A stretch of 64,000 nucleotides of DNA from Glebionis coronaria. Taxonomy: Eukaryota; Streptophyta; Magnoliopsida; Asterales; Asteraceae. The translations under genes and the position numbers were made by a program. The DNA lies in contig CM046881.1 in the NCBI GenBank assembly GCA_025667525.1, forward strand, positions 32,286,665-32,350,664. The letters are read 5' to 3'. The notes beneath the pieces were generated by a model. The model ran no database searches and was not told the origin of the DNA. It was given only the letters and a program-made list of their open reading frames with translations. Shown in pieces: positions 45,862 through 57,682 of this stretch (the first letter of the stretch is position 1; every line of letters begins with the position of its first letter).

Positions 45862-47397
45862 ATGGACTTGGTTTTACAAAAATTATCCGACCATGAACGA
45901 ATGATGAGAGAGATGCAAGAATCGACCGATAAGAAATTTTTTACTATGATTCAAACCTTTCGTCCCCAAGGTGCCCTCCCTTCCAACACCGTGACCAATC
46001 CTAGGGCTAATGTTAATGCTATCACTACTAGGAGCGGTAAGACCACCGTAGAACCTTCCCCACCTAACCAAGGACCCGAGATACCTTCTTCTTCGACACA
46101 ACCTCTTTCTTCTTCCACTTCTGACATACCTCCCGTTATGCATTCGTCTACACCTTATGTTCCACCAATACCTAAATTTTCTACCACACCTTCGGTTCCA
46201 AAACCGGTTCCTTCACCTACCATTTCTACTCCTCCTCCACCAAAGGATGTGAGTGAGCAATCCACTCCAAAGCCTTCATCTCAACCCAATATACCTTATC
46301 CCTCAAGGTTGCGGAAAGAGAAATTGAAGAATAAGGATGATATTCAAGTTTCGAACTTCCTAAAAATGTTCAAACAATTGAATTTTAATATCACCTTTGC
46401 CGAGGTGCTCGCTCACATGCCTAAGTACGCTAAGATGTTTAAGGATCTTTTAAGTGATAAGGAAAAGTTGCTTGATATTGCCAATACCCAATTGAATGAG
46501 AATTGTTCCGCGGTTCTTTTGAGAAAATTACCAGTTAAGTTAGGAGATCCCGGTCGATTCCTTATTCCTTGTAATTTTCCGGGTGTTGAGAATTGTATGG
46601 CCTCGGCGGATCTCGGAGCGAGTATCAATCTTATGCCATTATCCGTATGGAAACAATTATCTTTACCCGAGCTAGTCCCCACTCGTATGACATTGGAATT
46701 AGCTAACCGTACGGTTGCTTATCCGGTGGGGATAGCCGAGGATGTTTTTGTAGGAGTCGACAAATTCACTTTTCCCGCTGATTTCGTCGTAGTCGACTAT
46801 GAAATGGATCCCCGTGTTCCCTTAATTATGGGACGACCCTTCTTGAGAACCGGGCGTACATTAATTGATGTAGCCGCGGGTGAACTTATCATGAGGGTCG
46901 GGGATGACAAAATCGTCTTTAACATGGGTAAACTTTCCAAACTTCCCGATGAGCCCGAATCCGTGAATTACATCGATGTGCTCGACGAAGCATGCGAAGA
47001 ACATTTTCACGAGGCTTGTAAGAGCGGGATTTCTCCTTTACCTCATGTTGAGACCGTAGCTTCTATTGCTCCTTCATTGACTCCATTTGGAGAAAGTGAC
47101 TTAGATGATTTTGAAGCTAGCTTGGGTCCTCTCGATCTTAAGTATGATAATTCTCCCACCGATTGGGATGAAGACATTCGTACCATTGAGAGACTTCTCA
47201 GTGAGGACCATATTTGTCCAGCTACTCCTAAGGAAGTTACAAACGATGATCCTACTTTGACTAAGCCTTCCATTGACAATCCGCCGGATTTAGAGCTTAA
47301 GGATTTACCGTCTCATTTAGAGTACGTCTTCTTAGAGGAGGATAATAAGTTGCCCGTCATTATTGCTAAGGAATTAAAAGAAGATGAAAAATCCTGA
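45862..47397 (+). pseudogene. Athila-D protease region and acidic spacer
   Basis: A 511-codon frame in phase with Gag after the stop. A Pro/Ser/Thr-rich stretch (about residues 40-145) leads to a conserved block PYPSRLRKEKLKNKDDIQVS and then the aspartic protease: active site ADLGASINLMP (about residue 252, the Athila DLG form in place of DTG or DSG), flap region and [18 protein letters not shown] (about residue 320). An acidic spacer resembling that before RT in Athila-C follows. TGA at 47395-47397 and a frame change just after it separate this from RT. The protease would process the polyprotein in the particle. Confidence 0.87.
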
Positions 47398-49837
47398 CTT
47401 ATCGATGTGCTTAAGAATCATTAAGAATCATAAGAAAGCAATTGCTTGGAAAATCTCCGACATTCGCGGAATTGATCCTAATTTTTGTACTCATAAAATT
47501 CTCATGGAAGATAACTTTAAACCCGCAATCCAAAATCAAAGAAGGGTTAATCCAAAAATTCATGAAGTCATTAAGAAAGAAGTTATCAAACTTCTCGATG
47601 TCGGAATGATTTACCCTATCTCGGATTCGCCATGGGTTAGTCTCGTCCATTGTGTGCCTAAGAAAGGCAGAATCACCGTTGTTCCCAACGAAAACAACGA
47701 GTTGATTCCCACTCGACTCGTCATGGGTTGGCGAGTTTGCATTGATTATCGTAAGCTCAATGATGCCACTCGTAAGGATCATTTCCCTCTTCCTTTCATG
47801 GATCAAATGCTCGAACGTTTAGCGGGTTATGATTTCTATTGTTTCTTAGATGGCTTTTCCGGATATTTTCAAATCCCTATCGATCCAAAAGACCAAGAGA
47901 AAACCACATTCACTTGTCCCTATGGAACATTTGCTTACAAAAGAATGCCTTTCGGCTTATGCAATGCTCCCGGGACTTTCCAAAGGTGTATGATGGCGAT
48001 ATTTCATGACATGGTTGAAGAAAATATGGAAGTCTTTATGGACGATTTCTCGGTCTATGGTGATTCTTTCTCTTCTTGCCTTGCTAATTTAGAACGTATG
48101 CTCCAACGGTGTGAAGACACTCGTCTCGTTCTTAATTGGGAAAAATGCCATTTCATGGTAAAAGAAGGCATCGTCCTCGGTCATAAAACTTCCAAAGCCG
48201 GTATCGAAGTCGACCGTGCTAAAGTTGACGTCATTGCTAAGTTACCTCCACCTACCACCGTCAAAGGAGTTAGAAGCTTTTTAGGCCATGCGGGATTTTA
48301 TCGACGTTTCATCCAAGATTTCTTGAAAATAGCTCGTCCAATGACTCATCTCTTAGAAAAGGATGCTCCTTTCATCTTCTCTCAAGAATGTCTTGACTCT
48401 TTCGAACTTCTTAAAGGTAAATTAACTAAGGCACCGGTCTTAGTCTCTCCAAATTGGGAGTTACCTTTCGAGCTCATGTGCGATGCTAGTGATTTCGCAG
48501 TAGGAGCGGTTTTAGGTCAACGAGTTAACAAACATTTCCAACCCATTCATTATGCTAGTAAGACAATGACGGGGGCTCAATTGCATTATACCACTACCGA
48601 AAAAGAGCTTTTAGCAGTAGTGTATGCTTTTGAGAAATTCCGCCCCTATCTTGTGCTTTCCACCACCATCGTTTACACCGACCATTCCGCCTTGAAATAC
48701 TTGTTGACCAAGCAAGATGCTAAACCGATACTCCTTCGTTGGGTTTTGCTCCTACAAGAATTTAAAACCGAAATTCGTGATAAAAAAGGAGCGGAAAACC
48801 TAGCCGCGGATCACCTTAGTAGACTTGAGGATCCTTATCAAGGGGAATCTCCAAATCAAGAGATTAATGAATCCTTTCCCCTTGAGACCTTAATGTCTAT
48901 TAATTCCAATCTTGATGATACCCGATGGTTTGCGGACATTGCAAACTATTTGGCGGGTGGTGTTCTTATCGAAGGGTTATCGTCCCAACAAAAGAAAAAA
49001 TTCTTCAAGGACGTTAAAACGTACTATTGGGACGACCCTTATCTTTTCAAGCAATGTGCGGATTTAATCATTCGTCGATGTGTTGATGGGCCGGCGGCTT
49101 TACAAATCCTTGAAGCTTGCCATAAAGGACCCACTGGTGGTGACTTTGGTCCTAATTACACCGCTAAAAAAGTTTTCGACTCCGGATTCTATTGGCCCTC
49201 CATTTATCATGATGCACGTGAAATGGTTAAACATTGTGATGCTTGCCAAAGGCAAGGCAAGATCACACATAAAGATGAGATGCCTCAAAATTTCATCCAA
49301 GAATGTGAAATCTTTGACGTATGGGGCATCGACTTTATGGGGCCGTTTCCATCATCGAAAGGAAACAAGTACATCCTCGTAGCCGTTAACTACGTATCTA
49401 AATGGGTTGAAGCAAAGGCTTTACCTACTAACGATGCGAGGGTGGTTGTTAACTTCTTGAAACAATTGTTTGCTCGATTCGGTGTGCCTCGTGCTATTAT
49501 TAGTGATCGCGGGACTCATTTTTACAATGATCAATTTGCACGAGTCATGGCTAAGTATGGTGTCAATCACCGACTTTCCACCGCATATCATCCTCAAACT
49601 AATGGACAAGCCGAGGTTTCTAACCGTGGTCTTAAGAGAATCTTAGAGCGAACCGTGGGAGAGCATCGTGCCTCATGGGCCGATAAATTAGATGATGCTT
49701 TGTGGGCTTTCCGTACCGCTTATAAGACACCTATAGGTTGTACCCCTTATCGCCTTGTGTACGGAAAGGCGTGCCACCTCCCCATTGAGTTGGAGCATAA
49801 GGCTTATTGGGCCTTGAAATGGGCTATTTTGACATAA
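47384..49837 (+). pseudogene. pol: Athila-D pol: reverse transcriptase, RNase H, integrase core (817 codons open)
   Basis: The true frame resumes near 47431 after the 10-bp duplication. [30 protein letters not shown] and the FMDD box ([11 protein letters not shown], about residue 217). RNase [16 protein letters not shown] (about residue 365), [15 protein letters not shown] and [11 protein letters not shown]. Integrase: zinc region [11 protein letters not shown] ... CDACQRQGK, where the His of GGH is Asp. The catalytic residues lie in [20 protein letters not shown] and the Glu of [11 protein letters not shown]. The [14 protein letters not shown] block and [20 protein letters not shown] are conserved. 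The frame ends at 49837 through a one-base loss near 49827. RT and RNase H look intact. Confidence 0.92.
47411..47430. repeat. 10-bp tandem duplication in Athila-D pol
   Basis: TTAAGAATCA occurs twice in tandem, shifting the frame by one between protease spacer and RT. Athila-C has a single copy-equivalent here. Confidence 0.8.
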
Positions 49838-50208
49838 ACAAAGCCGGTGATCATAGGAAAATCCAACTCAATGAACTTAATGAACTTAGGAATGAGGCTT
49901 ATGAAAATTCATTAATCTACAAAGAGAAGACTAAGCTCATTCATGATTCCAAGATTAAAAACCGAGAGTTCCATATTGGTGATCAAGTTTTACTCTTTAA
50001 CTCTCGGTTGAAAATCTTTTCGGGTAAACTTAAGAGCCGTTGGTCCGGTCCATTCACCGTGGCCCAAGTTTTCCCTTATGGCACCATTGAGTTATCCCAA
50101 CCAAATGGGCCCAACTTTAAGGTGAATGGCCAATGGGTTAAGTTGTACTATGGAGAGGACATCTCTCATGAGATGATTCCATCCCTCTCCACATTTCCCT
50201 TGAATTAA
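49807..50208 (+). pseudogene. Athila-D integrase C-terminal part, out of frame
   Basis: From about 49840 it reads [20 protein letters not shown] and [20 protein letters not shown], then [19 protein letters not shown], the C-terminal DNA-binding region of Ty3/gypsy integrases. It matches Athila-C 33321-32881. The frame difference from the previous entry is a single missing base near WANFDI. It ends with TAA at 50206-50208. No chromodomain is visible, consistent with the non-chromovirus Athila/Tat group. Confidence 0.88.
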
Positions 50209-50595
50209 TTCGGGAAATCGAGTCGAGCTAGAGACTCGTGATAAATAAATCAAGCATCGTATAACTAGGTTAGATTTTACCTTTACCATCCTTTCCACCC
50301 TTTTTCACCTTCATCCATGTCCACCAATAAGTGTAGGGGGAGCCAAGTAGGTTGTTTATGTGTTGTGATGATTGTGCAGGGACATGTGCTTTGATGATCC
50401 ACTTTTGGTTCTTTTGACGCGAACCGTGATCCTGTGTTCCCGTGTACCCGGTTCTATCAAAACTATTGTGATTCATACTTGTACATAAATAAAACGAATA
50501 AATGTAATCACTTTAGTTGTCCCTTCCTTAGCTCGATTTTAAACAACGTACTCAATGTCCTAAGTGTAGGGGAGTTTATTCTCCCACATGCTTAA

Positions 50596-50611
50596 ACATT
50601 GAGGACAATGT
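50596..50611. repeat. Interrupted palindrome in Athila-D 3' region
   Basis: ACATTGAGGACAATGT, ten bases before an AGTGTAGGGGG purine tract (50620). I recall this pair of motifs as common to Tat/Athila elements. Confidence 0.8.
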
Positions 50612-51240
50612 TCATATTAAGTGTAGGGGGACTTCTATCGAATTTTAGTGGGCTTTTCCATGAATTTGACCCCATTTAACGGGAAAATTTTAAAAAAATT
50701 TCAACGTTTTTCAAATTTTTGATCTATTTTGGCCTAGTAGTATTTTTATTTATTTTCTTTCCTTTTATCATCGCATCGTAATAATTTCTATTTCAAGAAT
50801 AAAGTCAAAAATGAAATAAATAAATAAAATGGTTTTAACAAGTTTAGATGTCTTTGATATATTAGGCCCGTCGTGAATATTTTGACTCAACCCGAGTTTA
50901 CTTATTCAAGTTTACTCTAGCTAGTATCCTTAACCATATGGACCTTAATTGGTTTATTAAGCTAAGCATCCACGAGTCTCATTCCTTGAGATTTTAAATT
51001 GTGGAGAACGAGAGATGATAGAGTTAATTATAAGTTTGGTATTCTTTCATTAACTTATGTGAGTTAGTTATGAGCTTTTTCTCCCATGGCTTGTTAATAA
51101 ATATATTTGCAATAAATAAGGTTGTACGATTTGAAAAGTTACTTAGCTTCTAGCACAAGATCGTTTAAAAGTTGCTCGGTATTAATTAGAGTTCATAGCC
51201 AAGGCATAACATATTGAAGCGGGACGCGAATATTGGCTTA

Positions 51241-51270
51241 TCCAAAAAGGCCCTAACAAGGCATGAGGAT
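51241..51270 (+). repeat. 30-bp 3'-region motif, Athila-D copy 1
   Basis: TCCAAAAAGGCCCTAACAAG continuing GCATGAGGAT. Confidence 0.85.
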
Positions 51271-51277
51271 ACCCGAG

Positions 51278-51307
51278 TCCAAAAAGGCCCTCACAAGGCA
51301 TGAGGAT
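51278..51307 (+). repeat. 30-bp 3'-region motif, Athila-D copy 2
   Basis: Same as copy 1 except for one base (CTCACAAGG in place of CTAACAAGG), seven bases after it. Confidence 0.85.
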
Positions 51308-51422
51308 TCACTTTTTGCTAAAGATCCTAAGAGATTGTGAAGATCATTAATCCAAATCAATGTGATGGATCAAGACACACGACGAGAAGCAATTACTACC
51401 CTAAAGATCATGGAGAAGTCTG

Positions 51423-51452
51423 TCCAAAAAGACCCTAACAAGGTATAAGGAT
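51423..51452 (+). repeat. 30-bp 3'-region motif, Athila-D copy 3
   Basis: A diverged copy with AGACCC and GTATAAGGAT, closest to Athila-C copy 1. Confidence 0.8.
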
Positions 51453-52216
51453 AAATATATCCAAGTCCGAAAAGGAGGCGGATCGTTGTATATCAAAATC
51501 CTAAATAAAGAAGAGGATAAATGAAGAAGTCGTGGTAAACATTTGAAGCATCTTTCAATCCTTATGAAGATGTATACCAAAATGAAGAGAAGACCATAAT
51601 TTCAAGATCGTCTCTCAAGATTTGAAGTTTGAAGTACAAGCCAAATATCGGTCCGAGAAAGGTCTCAAATCGTGAAACGAGTTATGCCAAGATATGAACT
51701 TTATGAGGTTTCGAGAAGCAGTTTTAAAAGATTTTGTCCTTTAGCTAACTATTGATTAAATCGTCCCACTTTATTTTCGGCCTTAATAAATTATTGAAAT
51801 AAGTCAAAAATGCATCCTCGTGATCATTCAAGACAAAAATAAAATACAAGAGATACACCGTAGGAATAAGGGGGTCTAAGTGATTAATTAAACCACATGA
51901 GTAAGTGTTAGTTGTGCTAACTTATGGTAAACAATGATCTCGTTTTTAAGCTTGGTATGGGGAACGTGAAACTTGAGGGTGATTAATATTCATGACACCA
52001 AAGCCCTAATTCAAGTCTTAGATTTCTTTACAAGTTTCTCCATCAAATAATTTCAAGTCAATAAATCCTTAATAACTTTTGTTTCCTTTTGAGTTTTTAT
52101 CTTTTCATCGTAGTAGTAGTGGTAATAGTAATAAAGGCCGAGATGGATTAATTATGAGAAAAATGTAACTATATGCTTTGAAATAATGCATTGCATGGGG
52201 TCATTGCAATGGTCAA

Positions 52217-52228
52217 GTGTAGGGGATT
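52217..52228 (+). promoter_or_regulatory. Athila-D polypurine tract
   Basis: AGTGTAGGGGAT-type run immediately before the 3' LTR, the plus-strand primer. Confidence 0.8.
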
Positions 52229-53334
52229 TAATAAGTGTATAAACACTTATCCTTTTGCCACTAAAATCAAGGAAAAACAAAACCTAATCATGTGTTTTAC
52301 ATCTTAAATGTCGGAATTACGTGTGGTTTTGTGTTCTTGTGTTTAAATAGGTACAAATGATCAAAAGAAGAGAAAACACGGGATTTCACGGTCAAATGTT
52401 GAAGAAAATAGACAAAGACAAAGTCAAAGACCAAAAGTGTGCCGAAGATCACGAAAACCGACAAAGTCGACTTAATTTTGAAGAAATGATCAAGAAAGTC
52501 GAAATCGAGCTCGTTTTAATAGAATTAATCATTTTTGAAGATATTCGAGCCAAGTGGGTCCCACATCGGATAAATGGGCTAAAAAGCCCATTTAAGAAAA
52601 AGAGTTATTTAACTTTTCACCAAAAGCCCACAACTTGGCCCAAATAACAAATTAAAGGAACGGAGGAAAGTTTGGAAGCCCAAAAGCATCACACGGTTAA
52701 TAAAATTGGGCCTAAAGCCCAGAATGATTAAGTGAAACAGATGAGTAAAATTGTGTTATAACTTTTGCTTGACCGGTCAACTCCCACATACCAATTACCT
52801 TTCAACCCCACGTGTACACCCACTCCCCAAAACAAATACTTTTACCCTCACCCACTTTTATTTTGTTACAAACGAAACACATACATACACTTTTTGTTTT
52901 TTACTGCTCATCTTCCTTCCCCCCCCCCCCCCCAATCTCGCAGCAAACCCTAATTTTTTATATCACCAATTAGCCAAATAAATTTGGGGGTTTTACCCTC
53001 AAAGGTTAATTCAACCCTAGAGGGATTAAATCCCCAGAGAAATCAGAGCATACACTCACTTGTGGTCCTTCCCCCATCATCCAACGTGGCCATTCCTAAG
53101 GATTTGATTGGTGGAAACAACACATCTCTCCAATCCCACCAATCAATATATTCCACATCACACCCAAACTAACACAACTAACACATCAAGTGCCATGCTG
53201 GCAATCCTAGGATGCAAGGGCGTTTCTCAGCCGTTTGATTAGAAGAAAAGAGAGAGAAAGAAGAAAAGAAGGAATCTACGGCTCAGAATCAATGCTTACA
53301 AGTGAAGCTATCAAGAGGGTTTGTTGGGGTTCTC

Positions 53335-53344
53335 CTATAAAAAC
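53335..53344 (+). promoter_or_regulatory. Athila-D 3' LTR TATA box
   Basis: CTATAAAAAC, identical to the 5' LTR copy. It could drive read-out into the flanking Athila-C LTR. Confidence 0.6.
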
Positions 53345-54406
53345 CCCTCCTATAATGTAATTGGGTGTGCTTTCTTTAGTTTAATTTTTATTTTCTTAAA
53401 AAATAGATTTAGGGCTTTATGTAATTTCTTTTTAACAAAGTATTGTAATCAAAATTTTAATTAATGAAAATTTAAGTTTCTGTTAATTTAGTGTCTCGAT
53501 TGATTTTATTGCATAATAATCTTGAATTTATTTTTTATTAAATAATTATTAAATTAATAAGGATAGCAATAATTTCCCCTACTGGGAAATTATATATAAA
53601 AATTAGTTTTATTCGGCTACTGTTGAAAAAGTGGTGACGATGATGATGGATATCGGGTAAGGAATAAGGTGGTGTTGGTTCGATTGTTTCGATTCACAAG
53701 GTGGCTCAGCGCCAACCTTCTACTCAAAGGGTATCGCCATTAGGTTTGTTTTCTTTATTTTTATTAAGTTTGTAGTTAATTGATTTATATGTTTTAGTTA
53801 TTATCTGCTTGATAATTAACTGCTATATTAAGTTTGAGTAGTTTTTGTTAGTTTGGTTTGAAATTGGTATTATTTTGGATCTGTTTATTTTTTTCTGATT
53901 TAATCTGCTTGAATTAGTTTATCAGTTTTGCCTTAATTGGTTTTGGGGATTATCTGTTTGGGTAGGGCTGTTCGAATCTGCTAGGTTCATTGATGTCTGC
54001 TTGAGTCTATTTAAATTAGTTCATTTGGATTGTTATTATTTTGTTTAAATTAGTTTATATCTGATTAGTATATCTCGGCTTGGCTAGAGTGATAGTAGAT
54101 TTAAGTTTTGCTTAGGTTTATTTATTGTTTAGTTTCATAGGTATTCGATCTACTTAATAGTATCTGAGTTAGGGTTTCGAGTAGCTTTAATCTGTTTGTT
54201 TTTAAGTGCTTACTGATCAGTAGCTTATTTGTTATCAGCTCTACTTTTATCAGTTTTTTTTTGTGTGCTTATTTGCTTTCTGCCTGTCTGATCTTCTGCC
54301 TTTGCTTATTTGTTTTTCTTGCTGATTAAGCCAACAGATCCAATTGATCTGTTGGGTTTTTAAAGTTCCAAAAGAAAAATCAAAATATATTAAATAGCAA
54401 AATTAA

Positions 54407-54475
54407 GGGTCTGCTGGGGTTCGAACCCAGGACCTCTCGTCTGGCAACCATTAGACGCAACCATCTCTGCTAGCC
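54407..54475 (-). tRNA. tRNA-like pol III segment in the Athila-D 3' LTR (pseudo-tRNA)
   Basis: The same minus-strand A box, T-arm and B box as at 43072-43140, with no change visible in these parts. The oligo-T stop region is weaker here. Confidence 0.5.
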
Positions 54476-55106
54476 TTTCAATTGTGTTTTACTTTGTCCA
54501 AGTTAATTAATATAGGTTTAGATATAGCTGGCAGTTTTAAATTAAGTAGTTAAAATCAATTTAAAGTTTGTTTATTTTATTTAAAAAGTTTATTTAAGTT
54601 TTCTTTTAATCTGTTTTTTATATAATAGTATAAAAAGACAAAAAAATATTTTTACTTTAAATTAGTTTTATAATTTTTAAATTAGTATTAAATTTACTTT
54701 TATTTACAATAGTTTTCAAAATAGTTTTCTTTTATGTTTTTAAATTTAGTTTCATAAAATTAGTTTTCATAAAATTTAGTTTTGTTTTAAAATAGTTTTT
54801 TTATAGATTCCATTTAAAAGTTTATTCTAGTTTAAAATTAATTAGATCAAAATAGTTTTCATTTAAAATAGTTTTTATTAGTTTAATTTTTTTCAATAGT
54901 TTTTATTAAAATTAGTTTAAAATAGTTTTTAAATTGTTTAGATAATTAATTAATTAGTAGTTTTTAAATTAGTTTAAAAATACCAAAAATATTAGTTACC
55001 AAAAACAAAGCTTAGTCGTAACGTTAATCGGTAATCAAATTCGAGTCGAATCGAGGAAAAACGAACATTAATTGCTTAAATTTGGATTAACAAAATCCTA
55101 GTTTCA

Positions 55107-55111
55107 ACTAG
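55107..55111. repeat. Target duplication of Athila-D, right copy (ACTAG)
   Basis: Exact match to 40886-40890. Confidence 0.93.
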
Positions 55112-57413
55112 TTTTGGCACAAATAAGCTTAATAAGCCAGTTAGCTTATAAGCCAGATACAAGGCACACGAAATAGCAAAGTTCACTCACAAGCAGCACA
55201 TAAACAAGATCCAAGCAACAAAACCACAAGGCATGCACTAGAATCACAAATGCAAGCACCAAATGAGGTGGTCACTTTGCTGATGCAAATGACCACTTCA
55301 ACCAACTTTGATAAGCTATAGCACACTCAATAAGCCACCAAATTCAACAACCAGATAATCAACAGATAGCTTATCACCTAAACTCTTCCCAAACCTGATT
55401 TCAGACCTTAGATCCAACAAACAAAGAAGTTATTAGATCTGATGTGTTTGACCAATTTCAAAACACCTTTAATCAGATTTTTGCAAAACTTAAAAGCCTT
55501 TTTCCAAACTTTCAGAAACTTAACCAATGACTAAAACTTGTATATTATGACTTGTTTAGACTTCCCAAACCCTAAGAACCAAGGGCACAAGGCCACAAGG
55601 CCTTATGAACCAGTAATCCCAAACAATCCTTTAATAAGCACTTTTTAAACAAACTTCTTAATCCTTTAAACAACCTACTGATTTTAATGATCAAATACCT
55701 ACACTAGGTGACAACTAACAGATACCAACCATAAAACACAAAGCACAAACACAAAATCACCAAATCACATAGCAAAACATAAAACAGACCATAACATGTG
55801 ATTTTTTAGAGGAATCTTAACAAGAGATTATACCTGTCCTCCACAACATCCTAGGAGTACCAGCAATGCTCCTTGGACCTTATTCAACAACTAGAATAAG
55901 ACCAAGGTACTTCAACAAGAAAGATGAATGACTGCCTTGGTTGATGTTTCAAAGCAGAAACTGAGGGGCTTGATTTCTTCAACACAATGAACAAACAGCC
56001 CAACCAAAGGCTCCAATCCCTTCACAAGCTTGGTGTCAACAATCTTGTAAGAGCTTATAGCTTTTGGTCAAGGATTAGTACAAGCAAAATAGCAAAATCA
56101 GAAACCACTTTTCAAGCTTTATTCAAACTTGAAAACCTTACAAACATAAACGTCCTTGAACCACAAGATTCAAGATCACTTATAACATATAATGGAACTC
56201 AGAATTACCCTTAAACAACACCAACTTTCAAAAACATAAAAAGGAATTACATATTTCTCAAAATACCAACTTTTATAAAATTCAAAAAGGAATTACAATG
56301 TTTAAAAGGTAAAACTGGAACAAGGCTCTCTCACAAGTTGAGGAGTCCTTATATAGGCCCCAAAGGCTGAGATTACAATGAGAAAACCCTAGCTATGAAG
56401 TCCCTAAAATGCCCTTGAATCTTCTAGACGAATTTTGATATTGAGCTGTCCAAATGCATCCAAATCGTTCATTTTAGCTTTCTAGTTAAGCATTGAGTGT
56501 GGGCTGTTGATTTTGACACCTGGCATTCCTTGGAGGCTAAGTTGTGATGTGATGGGTGGACGTCCTTGAGTGTGGGGCCCTTTGGTGAGTGGAGGTGAGG
56601 GTTTTGTGTGTGGGATAGGTTTCTGCATGTGTGAATCAAGTGTGAGTAAGGTTAATTTGGATTTACTCTTTGTTTAAGTGAAGGTAAATCCTGGGTTCTT
56701 CATGGTAAACAATAACTAGTTTAATCCGTTTTTGGAGGGAAAAGGTGCTTGGCGCGTGTTTGTTTAGTTTGAACTTAGGGAAATGACATAATAAGTCCTT
56801 GTGTTTTGGCAAGAATGGTAAAACGTGTTTAATCAGCCAAAAACTTCCTTTCCTTTGTAAATAAACTTTTCACTTTCACACTTTGGCCACCAAACTTTTG
56901 CAAAAGGTAATCAAGGGTTATTTTTGCCATGTTTGAATATTTGAGGGACCGATTTTGGACATTCTTGATCTTCAAAGGTCTTCATAGTATCTTTGACTTC
57001 ATGAGGTACCATATTTGACAAATTAGAATTTATGAGGGACTAATCTTGCCAATTCTTCAAAGTTGAAGGACCATTTTGTAATTTTGACAAACTTAAAGGA
57101 CCAAACTTGTAATTATGAATATAAAAGGGTTTTAAGTGTCATTTCTTCATATTTTGAGGATCAATCTTGTACATCTTCAAATCTTCAAGGATTTATCTTG
57201 GATAATTCATGAACTAGGGCCCGGTTCTTTGTAAGGCTTCGTTTCTTGTGTCCGTTTTTCCTTGTTTCTTGGGTTCTTTTGTCTTTTTCACGATATCCAT
57301 ACCTAAAACACACAAGTAAACAAATACAAGCATATATATGGTATTTTATGACATTTTTATGCATTTAAAGTCCGAAAAGAACGATGAGATCATGTATAAA
57401 TGCCATCTCATCA
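55112..57413 (-). repeat. Athila-C 5' LTR, second part (after Athila-D)
   Basis: It resumes at TTTTGGCACAAATAAGC, aligned with 28396-30706 of the left LTR, and ends CATCTCATCA at 57413. It holds the TATA box of this LTR (56348-56357, sense CCTATATAAG). The 75-codon frame at 55987-56214 has no counterpart of the same length in the left LTR and is not a gene. Confidence 0.92.
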
Positions 57414-57418
57414 GGATG
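57414..57418. repeat. Target duplication of Athila-C, right copy (GGATG)
   Basis: Exact match to 26790-26794. Confidence 0.92.
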
Positions 57419-57682
57419 AAACATGTTTACAATGCAAAACGTTTTTTAGCAATATAAATCCCTTAAATAAACTAGACATTGAAAATTGTTTTTCAATTGA
57501 ATTGTTCGACAAGTCGCTATATTGAGTACATTCATTACTAGTAGATCAACTGATGTAATGGGTCTATGTCAATATAGTCCTAGGATTCAAAGAAAATACT
57601 GTGGTTTATATACCGGGGTAATTATTTTCTTGAAAGTATTTTATTATCGAAAATACTAATATTTGAACTTATTTCTGTAGAA
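57419..57682 (+). other. Copia-2 leader, third piece
   Basis: Untranslated sequence from the Athila-C junction to the gag ATG. No ORF. Confidence 0.65.

Larger units (their letters stand above)
50209..52216 (+). other. Athila-D 3' non-coding region
   Basis: Two kilobases without an ORF of note, so no envelope-like gene. It contains internal purine-tract-like AGTGTAGGGG stretches (50330-50343, 50563-50574 and 50620-50631), the palindrome at 50596-50611 and three copies of the 30-bp motif. The order of motifs and parts of the sequence match the Athila-C 3' region, although the LTRs of the two families are unrelated by eye. Confidence 0.75.
40891..55106 (+). mobile_element. Athila-D: complete Ty3/gypsy element, most intact in the window
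   Basis: LTRs at 40891-43774 and 52229-55106, tRNA-Asp primer site 43777-43790, leader, gag (44518-45861), protease (45862-47397), RT-RNase H-integrase (47384-50208), 3' region with several purine tracts, and the polypurine tract at 52217-52228. Target duplication ACTAG. It is inserted in the 5' LTR of Athila-C, so it is younger than that element. By eye only four main coding lesions separate it from a full frame: a stop at 45859, a stop at 47395, a 10-bp duplication at 47411-47430 and a one-base loss near 49827. LTR ends are TA...CA, not TG...CA. Confidence 0.95.
52229..55106 (+). repeat. Athila-D 3' LTR (2878 bp)
   Basis: It begins TAATAAGTGTATAAACACTT, ends GTTTCA and matches the 5' LTR throughout. 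It carries its own C15 tract (52919-52933), TATA box (53335-53344) and tRNA-like unit. A 96-codon frame at 52357-52647 is upstream of the TATA box and shortened by a stop in the other LTR, so it is not a gene. Confidence 0.94.
26795..57413 (-). mobile_element. Athila-C: complete Ty3/gypsy element with nested Athila-D
   Basis: LTRs run TGATTGTGG...CTCATCA in plus view: left 26795-30706 (3' LTR, 3912 bp) and right 39302-57413 (5' LTR, split by Athila-D into 39302-40890 and 55112-57413). GGATG flanks both ends. In minus-strand order: 5' LTR, tRNA-Asp primer site (39285-39298), leader, gag, protease, RT, RNase H, integrase, a 2.2-kb 3' non-coding region and a polypurine tract (30707-30722). Its own length is about 16.4 kb. 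Pol contains several stops and one lost integrase catalytic residue, so the copy is dead. Confidence 0.93.

Noticed and set aside
50209..52216. Possible envelope-like gene after pol in Athila-D or Athila-C.
   Set aside because: No frame of useful length and no signal peptide or membrane segment in either 3' region.
52357..52647. A 96-codon ORF in the Athila-D 3' LTR.
   Set aside because: The same frame is cut to 60 codons in the other LTR, and it lies upstream of the TATA box, so it would not be transcribed from the element promoter.
55987..56214. A 75-codon ORF in the second part of the Athila-C 5' LTR.
   Set aside because: Antisense to the element and not kept in the left LTR.
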